Source: Ulva prolifera (taxonomy: Eukaryota > Chlorophyta > Ulvophyceae > Ulvales > Ulvaceae). From it: a stretch of 64,000 nucleotides of DNA. The DNA lies in NCBI GenBank assembly GCA_023078555.1, contig CM041202.1, positions 5,442,522-5,506,521 of the forward strand. The letters are read 5' to 3'. Position 1 is the stretch's first letter, and each line of letters starts with the position of its first letter. Below the pieces are notes generated by a model, which was given only the letters and a program-made list of their open reading frames with translations, ran no database searches and was not told the origin of the DNA. Positions 10,799 through 23,028 of this stretch are shown here, in pieces. Both the position numbers and the translations under genes were made by a program.

Positions 10799-11248
10799 CA
10801 GAGTTGCATTAATACGCGTATCTTTCGATTTCGGTACGTTTAATACGCGTATTTTATTCCAACGTACTTTATCAGCGTATAGTACGCGCGTACGTTTCGG
10901 ACTTACGCGTTTTGAGAGAGCCTGGAGCTCTGCACTGTGGTGCACCTCTAGCCACAAGGCCAAAGGAGGTTTTTAACATCCCTTGCATTGCATGATGAAC
11001 CTGAGTAACCTGATAAACTAACTGACTGTTAGTATATTGTACAGTTCTCTGCAATAGTGTGCCTGAGCATAGATGACAGTGACCGTGGCACTACCCAGTC
11101 TGGCCATCACCGGCTTGGCGCCTCAGGCGCCAAGCCAGTGATGTAGCCTATACAGCGTACTTTTCAACCCCCCAAGATTGGAGCCAACGTACCATACGCG
11201 TATTTTTGCTCAACTTACTTTATCACGAAACGTACTAATGCAACTCTG
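10799..11248. mobile_element. hAT-type non-autonomous element, copy 2 (450 bp)
   Basis: CAGAGTTGCATTAATACG (10799-10816) and the reverse complement of 11231-11248 (CAGAGTTGCATTAGTACG) differ at one base of 18. Exact octamers CTGTCCAC flank it at 10791-10798 and 11249-11256, and they fit the nTnnnnAn target preference of hAT elements. The body aligns with copy 1 apart from a roughly 165-bp internal deletion and absence of the LINE. It encodes no transposase, so it must have been moved by one encoded elsewhere. Confidence 0.9.
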
Positions 11249-11256
11249 CTGTCCAC

Positions 11257-12550
11257 TCTGATGTAGATTGACAGACTGTATCCGTCTGTGTTTGTGTGAT
11301 TTTAATTTACTTTACTGTTCAGGTGTTCCCATGAGCAGGTCTAGCTGTACTTTAGCTCTGCGTACAACCATCAAGAAATGTGTTGTGCACCCATTCTAGA
11401 CAGCAGCTCCACCGTTAGCTAACAGTGGAGTTGCTGTCATGCTCGCATGGCCGGCATCATCCAAAAGGGGGGCCTTTTCTTTGGATAAGTTCCAAGCATG
11501 ACACATTGTTGCTTTTTGAGGGTTCCCCAGCTTTTGTTGCAGTCCAGTGATTTGACTGCTATACCACTGGGCTGCACTTGTGCCCATCATGATGTTCTAC
11601 AGTGCCCAACATCGAGCACAGATCTGTGCCATTGCCGAGAACACTGCCCGGCGGTGAAGAAGTCTTCACCAGAGCTTATACTAGTATGCTGGCAGTGTTG
11701 CATATGAGATATCTACAGCAGACATTGGCACACAGCGTGATACACTCCAAGCGAGAACAGCTGCAACACTCTGCTTGATGCACAGTAACTCCCGATGGCA
11801 AGATGACAAAGGCATTGTGCGGTACGTAGCAATGACCAGTGTATGTGTCAATGGAACTTGCTAATGCTGAGTAGCTGATAGGCCTGTGGTGCGAGCTCGT
11901 GCCCGGCCTAGTGCCATCATGGCACTACCATGAATGAGCAAGTAGCTTTGAACATGGATTCTGCGAACCGGTGGCATGCCTGACCTCTGTCCTCTGTAAA
12001 AGGCGCTATGTAAGTACATGCACACTTTGTAAGTACATACATACCGTACGAAATTAAGTCCTTCAACATCGAGGCCAGCGTTACATGGGGTCTAGGTTTA
12101 AAACATCTAATATTTGTTGGGTCAGACACCCCGAAAATCCGTGATAAGTTATACCTAGATGAGTACCTAGAAAACCCAGCATTACGAGTTACATGTGGAT
12201 GCATTGAATTATGTACGGTACTAGTACAAGTCCTATGCACTCAGAATGACGATATCGCTTGAGACCACATGGTGTCTTTTCCACATGCATGGTTTTCACA
12301 TTGCGCAGGCTGCCAATGTAGGCTATAGTATGCTTAAGGATGTGCTCTTCAGCGAGACTGTTGCCGCGCCTGCAATCGTGATGACTGCGGCCTGACTTAG
12401 TGATGATTCCTCACCCTGATAATCCGCACCCAATTTCCCGGCCGGCGTTGTTGTCCATAGGCCCTTGAACAGCCCAACACGTCTCGCGGCGATGGCAGAA
12501 GCTTCAGATGCAGAAGTAGGCAGGGGCGGGTGCCAAGACATGCAGCGTGG

Positions 12551-12552
<2 letters not shown>
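11257..12552. other. No gene recognised
   Basis: Short frames only. A minus-strand frame at 12323-12541 abuts the poly-G tract and could be a lost 3' exon of the M48 pseudogene, but it shows no resemblance to the ends of the intact copies. Confidence 0.3.

Positions 12553-12588
<36 letters not shown>
12553..12588. repeat. Poly-G tract, 36 bases
   Basis: An uninterrupted run of G directly downstream (in the minus sense) of the last recognisable exon of the M48 pseudogene. The length may be imprecise because such runs are hard to sequence. Confidence 0.9.
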
Positions 12589-12589
<1 letters not shown>

Positions 12590-12614
12590 ACCCCTGTAGC
12601 TACCCTGGCCTCAC

Positions 12615-15290
12615 CTTGCGCTCAATCTCCTCCTCCAGCGCCCTCTTGCGGCTCTTACAGCCCGGCTGCACCATCACAACTCTGCCCGGCCCACCAGAGA
12701 ATCTGCTGACCCGGTCAAGGTCCCTCCACACCGCGGGGCCCTGTCTGATGTAGGAGGCAGCCCACGCCATGATCTTGAGCCCGATTTACACCCAGCATAA
12801 ACGTGGAGCATGCGTGTAGGCATTTGTGCTGAAGCACGCCCACACGCGCGGCGTGCACATGTGTTCCATCGGAACGCACGGCGTCTACTTCGAGTCCGCC
12901 CGTACACAATCAGTGGCAACCGGCATTGCGGGCCTGTTTCGTTGGACCTGTGGTTCGCATGCATGGCCAACCCGCGTGGCCAACCGAATTGTTGAAATTT
13001 CCACCCAGCTGGGTGCAGACCTATTCAATGCGGGGGTCTACACGTGGAGTTATCATATGTGATCGTGCCTGACGACCCAACGCTGGCCTTGAGACATCGC
13101 CAGGCGCGAAGTGTTCACACAACGATCTAGGCGCGCCGACCCAGCACCAGCCCAGTGAAGCTCCATCATGAGACAGGGGCGACGGCCCCGTCTCACGGCA
13201 CACCCAGATCATGCTTTTAGCAGCCCCGCACAAACGACATCCTGTATCCAAGGACAAGTCGGCTATACTCCTCCACCGCACATCGCTGCGTCTCATGCCC
13301 ACTTATGAGCGCCTCTGGCTGTTTGGGCTGGGCTGGAACACATTTCACAGTACAGGTCTTCTGAGTGAAGCTGCTGATTGCAGGTTTTACTCGAGGACCA
13401 AGCCCACACAATCCCGCTTCTCATGCCAGCCCCAACAACAGGAGGTCAGACTGGAATGAGGACTGAACGCAGCCTCAAGTCAGAGGACTGAACGGTGCAT
13501 CAACTCAAGAGCAGATCAGACTCGAGGACTAAATGCAGCCTCAGCGGCACAGGAGGGCAAGGCACACCAAGTCGGCCTCGAGCTCCGCCGGCGCGCCCGG
13601 GGTAGCACGCCGAGCAGGCGCAGCAGCTAGAAGCAGCTCGGGACCCGCCTCCGGCGAAAGGGCAGCATGCCGTGGCTCACACGGGCCTGCGCCTGCGCGC
13701 GCTTACGCAGCATCTGAGCTGCAGCACGACCGTGTTTCCTAGTGCCCCTGGGATAGATGCAGTCAATTGCGTGCAGGGCCGACGCAAGGTTTCGGTTCTT
13801 GCATGCGGGCGCGGCAGTGTCGGTCGCCTTGGAGCCTTTTTGGGGCAGCAATCCAGGTGGTAGAGCTGGGTTTTCTGTCTGAAAACCGTGTGCAAAAAAG
13901 TACCTAGATTTACTGAGCCGCATCCTGAAGAGGACATATCTCTACGTGAATGGGCCCGACGACCCAACATTGTTTGTTCGTGAATTGTATCCAATTTTAG
14001 CCAGACTTGACTCAGCTACAGCACCACCTCGCCGTTCCGTACGCTGAATCTATATGCCGATCGGCATGCAAATTCACACGTCCTTCTATGCCAGACTTGC
14101 TTGAGAAGGTCACTCTTGGCGGCGCTCGAGCAGATTTGCCCAGGGCATGGCGCACATGTGCATGTACACACAGAGCAGTGCTGACGAATGATACAGCCTG
14201 TAGCAGCAGGCACACCTTGAGCTTCCTGGTGCAATCGTACGAGCCCGGAAGTGCCCGAGCACTTTGAACAGCGCCACGCCGATGCCGGCAAGCACCACCT
14301 GGAATCCAAGGCTCTCCGCGCTGTGCCGTGCTACGACGTGCGCCACCTCGCGGCCCAGCGCGGCCGCCAGCTTGTCCTGGTCTCGGCCAATTGCATTCAG
14401 TAGCCCTGCATGTGTGTGCACCACACTCCGTTCTCACCCCGCGAGGTGCACCCATAACCTGTGCCGGACGTGGGGCTCGATCACATAAGGGAAAAAAATC
14501 CGAAGCCAGGTCTGCGTTCCAGGCAACAGCCCTTCTAGTGCTACAAGGCGACCTGAATTCGCACGCTCACACACACCGCCTTACCCTGCCCATGCTGCAT
14601 CAGCCATCTCCCCGGAAGGGGTACCAATGCATGATCAGTCGCGCAGACCAACATAGCTTGCGAACAGCCACAGGCTCCACATTGGAACGGCCTGCCTGCC
14701 GTTGCAGCAGCCACATATGGCCACCCCCAGACCAACCTTGAAATTTTTAGTGATCTGTAACCACTTCCTCCGGTGAACTCAGAGCACGGCTCTGCGCGCG
14801 GTGTGCAAGCCAGACTGCATGCATCATGCTCACACGGACATGCTGGTGCATACTTGCAAACATGCCGGAAAGGGAGTGCCGGGGACACTTTTCCGTCTGC
14901 CAATGTGGCCCTGACGTCAAGCTCGAATAGTGACGGTAACTGCAGAGCAGATCTAGATCTAACAGAGCCAGCACTCATAGCAGCCCCACGGCTAGACGAG
15001 GCTATGATGACAAGCCCCACGGCCCGGGTGCAGCGCGACCGGCGACGTGGAGACACAGTCTCCTTGCAGGGCTGTGCGCTGTGGAATGTGCCTGCATGAA
15101 CAAAGACCTAGCCTCCGGCCGTCACAGAAGCTTTGACCTCCGGCGAACGGAGCAGCATGACCCTCCAGTTGCAGCGCTCGAGGTGGCCTAGGTAGGAGCC
15201 GCGGAAGTCACGGTCTACCGGCTGCAGAACGGCTTCGAGGATGCGTTGGGCGGCACGCATGTGGGACGCAGAGCTCCCCGAGTGTAAGCG
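12615..15290 (-). pseudogene. M48 metallopeptidase pseudogene (copy 1)
   Basis: Four exon remnants line up in order with copies 2 and 3. (1) 15111-15290 matches the exon before HExxH, but the PGGKV(V/I)VYTG end is replaced by AGG and a stop (15110-15108). (2) 14216-14405 keeps frame, acceptor TGCAG and donor GTGTGC, but its first catalytic histidine is arginine (CGC at 14352-14350, where the others have CAC), giving REVAH. (3) 13568-13797 keeps YPRG and EADL words but has a stop at 13629-13627 and a one-base deletion before the EAD zinc ligand region. (4) 12615-12785 keeps IGLK-M-A and PAVW, but the acceptor is TAA instead of CAG and the STHPSN motif is gone. The first exon was not found. Several independent breaks make a working protease very unlikely; exon 2 alone is well preserved. 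Confidence 0.85.
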
Positions 15291-15518
15291 TGTCGTTGCT
15301 GTGATAACGCGAGTGCAGCAGATCACATGCATTTGGCTGTGAGTCTGCGGGCAGACCGTAGGTCGGCTGTCCAGTGCACAGAATATAGGACGTAGCGGTC
15401 GATTCCAGGTCATCTTTGACTGGCAATTGACAGGTGAGAATGCTTTGCTGTTTGTGTGTGTCGACATGTCTGTCTACTGACTATTGCAGAGATCAGAGTG
15501 CTGAGCGTACTACGTGGT

Positions 15519-15579
15519 GCAGGAGTCTGTACTGTACGACTATGGATCATAGCAGCTAACAGAGCTCATATTGCCACAG
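15519..15579. repeat. Dispersed 60-bp repeat, copy A
   Basis: GCAGGAGTCTGTACT, then GATCATAGCAGCTAACAGAG and CTCATATTGCCACAG, recur at 52557-52616 inside an SRCR-gene intron with a few changes. Confidence 0.6.
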
Positions 15580-15870
15580 CGCATCAACCGCTCATGGTCC
15601 GGGTCTGTGGTGGGCATGCACCGATATCGAGATCGCTCCTGTATGCAGCAGCAGCAGCATCACATGAGTCTTGGCAGATTCTGGCCAACAGATTCGGGCC
15701 GCCTTGCAGTACTACTATAGTATTTGCAAAGCCGCCATCCAGAAACTAGAACTGAATATGTGGATATTTTCTGTGTATCGGACGCAACGAGCACATACTG
15801 CTGGCTGGACTCGGCTGCCGTGCTCTAAGCCACTGTTCCTGCGTATGTGGTGTGGATGCGAGAAGTGTTG

Positions 15871-15930
15871 ATGTTGATTCGGATGAGATTCGGTTTCAGT
15901 TTTTGTTTTCTCCCGTTCACTCTGTTGTAA
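15871..15930 (+). mobile_element. LINE family 1, solo 3' tail
   Basis: GATGTTGATTCGGATGAGAT through CGTTCACTCTGTTGTAA matches the family-1 terminus. Only about 60 bases remain. A possible short duplication (GCGAGA) flanks it. Confidence 0.65.
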
Positions 15931-16539
15931 ATTGAGCGAGACATGATGCGTTGAATTGAGCATGCCGCCGGACCTGGGGGTTTCATCCTTTCGTCATCGC
16001 CGATACCTGGAATTCCGTGGCGCTGCCTTGCGGGTCTGGCCCTGATGCCACGGTGGCGCGTACGTGCTTACTGCTCTTGCATCGTCTGCTTGGTACTCCT
16101 GGAGCCCGGACGCGGCTGGTCCATTGGACGCGTTCTGTACGCAACCGAAATTTTTCAGAGGAGTTCCGTCCCAGACTCGAAGGAGCGCGTGATGGCAATC
16201 TGAAGCCAGTCAGCCAGCCAGTCACGATCGAGAAATGGCAAGGCAGGACACCATTGCAGACAGCATAGCGTTCGCTTCATCGACAATGTCACTCCAATGT
16301 CCTCCGCACCGCACCGTCCGTGGCAGGGTGTAATGGTGATTTACAGGCACCAGGACAGTCTAAGCATGACTTCACCGCCATGGCTGCTTGCATCTCATGT
16401 GGATGCGCCAATTCCGACTGTTGCAGCAGGTGCGCAAACCAAGATGGGCCAGGCATCGGCATATGGCATCCCATTCATTCGGAGATGCCTCCGTCCTCTT
16501 CAGGATACGGCTAAGTGAGTCCAGAGCACTTTACTTTAT
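15931..16539. other. No gene recognised
   Basis: Overlapping short frames without motifs. CAGCCAGTCAGCCAGCCAGT at about 16204-16223 is a small tandem repeat. Confidence 0.35.
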
Positions 16540-16552
16540 ACACCGCTGTATG

Positions 16553-16580
16553 ATTGCGTGCTGGCGTGGGGGTTCGTGTG

Positions 16581-16614
<34 letters not shown>

Positions 16615-16846
16615 AGACCGGGTGCGGGTGCGTGGGTGTGATGTAGGGGTGTGTGGGTGCTTGCAGGGGTGTGTGCGTGCGTGTGGGGTTAGGTGCCTGT
16701 GGAGGTGTGTGGATACTTGTTGTGACTTGGGCTCGGGCGGATTCGCGGTAGCTGTTTCTCTCCTGTATTGGGCGCTATGCGTTGTTTGTATGCTTCCTCG
16801 TTGTCCTGGCGATGCTACCGGCCCCTCCGGCTTTGTCCTTGTAAAA
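16553..16846 (+). mobile_element. LINE family 2, older plus-strand copy with internal poly-G
   Basis: The segment ends GATGCTACC, then CTTTGTCCTTGTAA, the family-2 terminus. The GTGTG-rich stretch upstream is the plus-strand form of the CACAC-rich 3' UTR. CGCTGTATG occurs at 16544-16552 and 16852-16860, next to ACAC on both sides, and is a likely target-site duplication. A 31-base G run (16583-16613) lies inside the insertion. Confidence 0.65.
16583..16613. repeat. Poly-G tract, 31 bases
   Basis: Uninterrupted run of G inside the LINE family 2 copy at 16553-16846. Confidence 0.9.
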
Positions 16847-16860
16847 CACATCGCTGTATG

Positions 16861-18094
16861 CACATGGGCGAGCATGCAATGCCCACGACCAGCCGCATGG
16901 CCACGGGTCGGGCTCAGCTGCCGCGACCAGACCTCGCCAGTTCAAGCTAGCAACTCTGAACCAATTCCATAAGTTAACCCATAATAACCCATTTATTGCA
17001 ACAGCACACACCCTTCACCCATCACAGCTGTGCAGCCGGCAACACAGCCCTACGCAGGATCGGTGAGATTGCCATCCGCAGTCCACAGCCACCTGATCTG
17101 GTCGTACAATTCTCAATGCAATGTAGTGTCCAGCCTTGGCTGCTAAGGCCGATGCCGGTGTGGCCGAGGCATTGAACCTCATCTGATGTGTTCTTTCAGT
17201 ACTTGAATACATCCATACGCAAGACCGTCTGATCCATGGCTGTGCATATCTCCTCCTACTCAGCTCCTACTCATGCATGAAGTCCCTCCAGCCACAACCC
17301 TCAGTAAAGAAAAGTAAAGCAAATCAGTGCTCCTCGGCTGGAACCTGGCCATGACGCAGCTCGAGCGTACGGTGTGATGCTGCCCACACGCAAGGGGCAT
17401 GTACTATAGTATGCAGCAGATCACCGTCACGGCTCACCCGCCGCCACCCAATCCTGCTCTGACATTGGCACACTGCTGTCCCCACTTCCCAGACCGTGCC
17501 AAACTGTACGCCCTTGACCCGCTGACGCCCTACATTCACCCCCGCTTACTTCCAGGGCACCACTCTTCAATGAAAAACTCAGTATGACTGGGTCACAACA
17601 ACAAATCCACGCCCGGACAAATCAACCCGACACCAGCCTGAAGCGGCTCCGCGCGGCCAGGCAATGCATGCACAGTGTCCCCTGGCCGGCTGCTTTACAA
17701 AGCCACAGCACGAAGCGCCCAGCACACACTCTCTCTATCTGCGCCGCACCCCACACCAGCACAACTGCGTGCATCAGGTGGATTCTTGGTCGCGTGCTCA
17801 TATGCACATGCCCCCCCACCCACACACCCGGCCGTGCAAGACCACACCAGCGTTCATGGTAACACGCTCATAGACACACACCACCGTCTCTCGCCGCAGC
17901 TACCGCTGGCTGCGCCGACCCAACATACATGGCACCCCGCAGAGATCCTGTGACCGGCTCGCCGCAGTCAAACGCTGCAGCTCACGCCGCAAGCTTCCTA
18001 GCACACATGCAAGCATCCAATGCATGCATGGCCCACACTGAACGCACTCCAGTCGAAAGGGACCTTTGGGAAAGACGTCCACAGTCCAGGACTG
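16861..18094. other. No gene recognised between M48 copies 1 and 2
   Basis: Several frames up to 92 codons start at non-ATG codons and match nothing. No first exon of the pseudogene could be seen. Confidence 0.35.
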
Positions 18095-21000
18095 CTACAC
18101 TGCAAAGTAGCCGCGCTCGACCGCGGTGGACTCGAGCGCGGCCGACGGTAGGTGGCCCTTGTGCCACCCGAGGGCCTCCATGTGCTCAACCTCCTGCTGT
18201 AGGACACTCTTGCGGGAGGCGTTGCTGGGATGGGTGGAGAGCAGGGCCGCCGCGCCGCCGGGGCCGCCAGCCTGCCTGGAGAAGTCGTCCCAAACGGAGG
18301 GCGCGCTGTGGATGTTGTAGCCCGCCTTTGCCATCAGCTTCAATCCGATCTGCACAGCACATACCCTCTTGCCCAGGGTCCACACTGCCGAACGGCGGGG
18401 GCTTGCTGACACGAGAGAAATGACATTGCTATGGTGACAGTTACAACTCAGGCCGACAGATTCTCAGGGATGAGTGGAGAAGGTGATCGCACATACCGCC
18501 GGCAGAAGATACGGCCAGCATACAAATCACCAGCTGCAGATGATTGCTTCTGCTGCACAAATACGGCTCACTGTGGGCGCCGACGGTTCAGCACAGCGGC
18601 ACACAAACAGGCACAGAGTTTGGGTTTAGTCATATCAGGCGAGCGATCATCACTCGGTGGGCAGCTGTCTCAGTGCAGCCGGTAGCAATTTAGGATCTGC
18701 AGCAACACCGGATGCTTGGGGCCAGCTTGATCATACACAGCCATTGACGTCCTCTGCCTCCTCTGGCGGAGCGTGAGGGTCCCCGACAAGGAGGTATCTC
18801 AGCTCTGGCGTGAACTGCGGCACCACATCGCGGCGGGGGGGGGCGGGGCGTACCAGGTCGGCCTCCGACTCAGCGCGGCGGGAGTTGGGGAGGTCGACGA
18901 GGAGGTTGGACAGCAGGCGCACGCCGCTGCCAAACATGTTTCGCACCGCGGCGTCGCTGCGGCCGCTCGCCGCGAGCGCGCGCTCGTACTGCGCCTGGGC
19001 CTGCGCGGCCGCGTTGACGTGCTCCGGCGAGCCCCTCGGATACCGGCGGTTGATCTGGTCCATGTCCGCAGCCAGCTTCTGCCGCCTGCAGACGGCGGGC
19101 GGTTGTCAGTGTCTCAGTGGGTGTGGCCATGTCGCCAAGACTTCGCAGCCGCAGTACTGCAGTTTTGTGGTTTGGTCAGGGTGGACACACACAGCAGCAC
19201 GCTGACTCATCAGGCATGGGCTCTTTGAGTGAATTATGGATGGCCGACGGGGGACGGGATTGGTGCAGGCAGGTGGCTTTGCATGGCAGCTGCAGACTCC
19301 ATCTGCCGCCGATAACACCAGTACATGTTGTCGCTCGGATCGCATCGATCTCTCCAGACTGTGCCGTAAAGATCAACATGTGCGAGTGGCAGGCGGGGGT
19401 GCGGCACGGCAGAGGGGTTGGGGCGCACAGCGCTTGCAGTCGTGCATCAGAGAACAGGCGGCCGAGGGTTGAGCAGATCACCCAGCCGGCGCCGCCGAGC
19501 AGCGCCCGCAGGCCGACGCCCTCCGCGCTGTGCCGCGCCACGACGTGCGCCGCCTCGTGGCCCAGCACGGCCGCCAGCTTGTCCTCGTCCCGGTTGAGCA
19601 TGTCCAGCAGCCCTGCACGCCACATGCATCTGTGCAGCATGTCGAAGTCGCCGCAGTCCCGCAGCAGCGTGTTGGCCGAGCGAGAGCGGCTCAGCTCGCC
19701 ACAGCGTTGGCTATCTATGTGACTGGTGCTAGTTGATAGAAGCGCTGGTCGCCGATTTTCTGTTGGGGTTGCAGCTAGATGGCCCGGGTGCTTTGACATC
19801 ATCAATGTCACAAAGTGGCTAAGGTGTCACCAGCAAACCTCACATCGATATCGCAGCTGCGACAGGGAGGGGCCGGGCCGCACCAGTGTACACTACCACT
19901 TTGCCACCGGGCACAACGACGGCGTTGATGGTGTCTGGCGCATGCACCACCGCAAACTCCCATTTGCAGTTTGACAGGTGGCCGACGTAGCCGTTCACGT
20001 CCCCGGGCTGCGGCAGGGCCTCGATGATTCGGCGGGCGACCCGCGTCACCAGCTGCACGTCCGCATGGCGGCCTGGAAGCAACGCCTGCTTTGCTTTCGC
20101 CTGCAGCACGTCTGTTGGGTTGTCAGAGTCGGCGGGTGCTGATGCAGTGTTCCGGCTGCTGGGGGTGAGTGTATTGCTAGACTGACAGGCCTTGATGTGA
20201 CCCCATAGAAAGTAACGACTGTTCCTGCCAGGACATGGGGCAAGGCGATGTGCATGGCGAGGCTTTCTCCTCACCACGCACTGATGAACTCGATTGATTG
20301 CTGCAGCCCGCTTTCTCGCCTTTCCCTGAGCTTGAAGCAGCACTATCGATCGGATGGCATGGCAGGTCGATTGCACGTGGTCTGGCCTCACTGCCATGGG
20401 GCCAACACCTTCAGGACTACGCCCGCAGTCAACACTGCACTGATGTACGATGCCCTTCCAATCTGGCTATGGCTAGAACGTTCAGACCTCTGGCCCGGGG
20501 CATCGCTTACAGAGGCATCGCTTACACACGTGTAATCAGCCTCCAGATCACCTGTACATCAGTAATGGATGCACAAGCACATGCAGCCACTCTGGCCTTC
20601 AATCTGGCCTTCAAAACACGTGACTGTCGCTGTAGGTGAACCTAGCAGGACTCACGCTGCCAGAATTGCAGCAGCGCAGCCACCTGGCGCGCCTGTCTGA
20701 GTGAGTTGCATGCTGGAATGGCATGGCCGGAACACACATCCAGACGAGGCGCACGGACAGCAAGGTTTACACATTCAATGACAACTGCCACACCTTGAAG
20801 AAGGCTTGTGCGCCGAGGAGGCTCTCGAGGCGCTCTGGAAGCAGAACGAGGTGGCGACGGTTCGATAGCGGAATCTGCTGCCCTATTGCAGCCCGGAGCG
20901 GACCCAGTGTGACCTTGCACGCCAGGCCGAACAGTCCATTGGCGATTTTGAAGGGCAGGAGAATGGCTTCCACCGGCAGCGGTTTGCTCTGCGTTGGGCC

Positions 21001-21095
21001 GTGGTGGTGATGGTGGGCAGGAGGTGCTGAAGCGGGAGGGTATGGGGTTGCAGGAGATGGCGCATACGTCCCGTTTTCGTTGTGTGTATGCCCTC
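18095..21095 (-). CDS. M48 family metallopeptidase, OMA1-like (copy 2), 5' end incomplete
   Basis: Five exons join in frame: 21095-20794, 20100-19884, 19612-19429, 19085-18854, 18349-18095 (stop TAG). Intron phases are 0, 1, 2, 0, and all acceptors end TGCAG. They encode about 395 residues. The order is that of M48 OMA1/BepA-type zinc proteases: IPLSNRRHLVLLPE, LGAQAF, WEF, VVPGGKVVVYTG, then HEAAH (HExxH, 19559-19545), a hydrophobic stretch, ESEADL (third zinc ligand) and STHPSN. The known role of the family is zinc-dependent cleavage of membrane or misfolded proteins, in mitochondria for OMA1. An N-terminal targeting exon must lie upstream of 21095, as the first exon here opens at a splice acceptor with phase 1. 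Exon c, d and e lengths (184, 232, 255) equal those of copy 3. All catalytic residues are present, so it is probably functional. Confidence 0.85.
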
Positions 21096-22420
21096 CTGCA
21101 GTGAGCAACGTGTCCAAAGGATGTATAACGAGAAGATATGATTCGCATGCGACAGAACGGCATCAAACTAGCACTGGCTGTAGCAGGTGTCGCAGATGTA
21201 GTGCCACTGCTTGAAGGCGCTGGACTGCGGGCGAGTTCAGCATCATCTGGGCTGACAGAAACCAGACGTCCACACCTGTCCGGAGCCCGGACAGGAGGAT
21301 GTGGGTCAAGCATACGCGAGACAGACACCAGCATGGCCTGATCCGGACGGAGAACCAGTTTTGTCAGTTCATATTTCGATCAAACTGTGTCCCCACTTCG
21401 ATCAAACTGTGCCCCACAGCGGGATTCCACAGCAAAACTCACATGGAGGCACCTAGAAAAGAACGGCTAGCTCTCCGCCCGTGTCCACTGTGCGTGACAG
21501 GTTTACAAATCTTGAAGACAGGCATTCATGAAGTTGGCTGTCCCAATTGTCTCAGACAGGCACCTCCACGGACCTGAGAGACGCTGGCAGGCCAATCAGT
21601 TCAAATCAAGCAGTTCGACAGCGGGACGACCAAACCTCAATCAGTTCATACGGCCTACTTACGAAGACATAAATACGCCCACTGTACAGTACAGCATGTG
21701 GGGATGGCCGGAAGGCGAACATTCGCTGGCAGATGACAAAACACTAGCTCTGGGCTCGTTCGCGTTATCACTGATCACATGGCGAGGCCAGACCCTTCGA
21801 GAATCATCAAAATCAAGCTGTATCATTCGGTCAGGAATACTGATGCCACGCGCTGTGCTACGTAGGCCGAGTGATGTCGACGAACAAGGCCACCATGAGT
21901 TGCGCAAGCACCTTGCGGACTGGGGTAGCCTGGCATCTGGCCTTGACTGGCAGTCCCAGTTGGACTTGGTATTGTGGGATAGCTATTTTTGTTTGCCATG
22001 GCGTCCTTCTAGAAAGTCTTACGCCGCGTCAGACGGTTCTACCTTGGCACGGACAGCTACCGCGATCACGACAATGTCAATTACCCGCTCCCCTTGAGAC
22101 AGAGCACAAAGGCGCTGCTCAAGTTTGAACTGAAGTGCTGTGGAGGACGAGCTGGCCTGAGCCGCGGAATGGTACTGCCGCTTGGTTTGGCTGGGACGTC
22201 TAGAACAGCACATTTACGGCACCACCCATGCCCGCTACACCCGTGCTCATCGCTACGGAATGAGCAGTGCCCAGATCCAGGCTGAGATATGATCACGGCA
22301 GCTCTGTTCATGGGAACATAGAGCGTGGTTCCGGCAATGAGCTCCACATGTACGGGAGCCATGAAATTTGGTGTCATTGCGGTGGTGCCACTGGTAGCCA
22401 CCACGTGCCAATGCATGGCC
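21096..22420. other. Unassigned; may hold N-terminal exons of M48 copy 2
   Basis: A 189-codon ATG frame on the plus strand (21528-22097) and minus-strand frames at 21659-21907 and 22019-22213 overlap each other. The minus frame near 22091-22142 has a plausible acceptor (CTCCACAG) and donor (GTAATT). None shows a known motif, so I leave them unassigned. Confidence 0.3.
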
Positions 22421-22433
22421 ACATGTCAGAGTG

Positions 22434-22511
22434 TTACAAGGACAAAGGCAGCAAGTCGGGCAGCACCGCGAAAGGAGCAAGCAGACGAAGCAAACACCAA
22501 GACACCCACGA
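22434..22511 (-). mobile_element. LINE family 2, 78-bp copy, 13-bp TSD
   Basis: ACATGTCAGAGTG occurs exactly at 22421-22433 and 22512-22524. The 78 bases between them are the family-2 terminus (TTACAAGGACAAAGGCAGCA and onward). They are nearly identical to 23029-23106, so the insertion is young. Confidence 0.92.
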
Positions 22512-22524
22512 ACATGTCAGAGTG

Positions 22525-23015
22525 AATCAAAGATGGGCACGAGCTGCGCTTGACATTGACCAAACCCACAGCAACTCCTGACGCTGCAGCATAGTACGCG
22601 CTGGCGGACAAAAGCGAGCCTGCGATGCGCATTGCAAATGCAATCCTTAGGGCTCGCACCATGCATATGGCGTACTCCGTATGCTTTCGGCGTTGCCCTG
22701 TAGCAGGCCATGGCGGTCGGTGTTTGCAAATGCCCCAAATTGCACTGTGACACCAACCCCTGCCAGATTAATGGTTGTGTGTTGACGATTGTGTTCTTTT
22801 GCTGCATCCTGATTTGGCGGTGCTGTCCACCTCGTGAACTGTCCGGCTCTTTGCACCAATTATTATAAGAGCATGCACATGGGCACAGGCGCCGCCAGTA
22901 GCCTGGCAATGTGGACAGCACACATATGCACTTCATGAACGGTGGCGTCCTCATCTTGGATGCTGACACCACACACATGCATGAGCATGGATGATCCCGT
23001 TCCTGGGGGGCGCAT
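22525..23015. other. No gene recognised
   Basis: Non-coding spacer between two LINE family 2 copies. Confidence 0.4.
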
Positions 23016-23028
23016 CGTCCCTGCAGTG

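Noticed and set aside
13060-13082. Full MITE copy ending GACCCAACGCTG
   Set aside because: No matching left end or octamer duplication was found within 150 bases upstream; left as a possible remnant. The same holds for 13957-13975.
21528-22097. 189-codon ATG frame as a gene
   Set aside because: No motif or splice context, and equally protein-like frames lie on the opposite strand.
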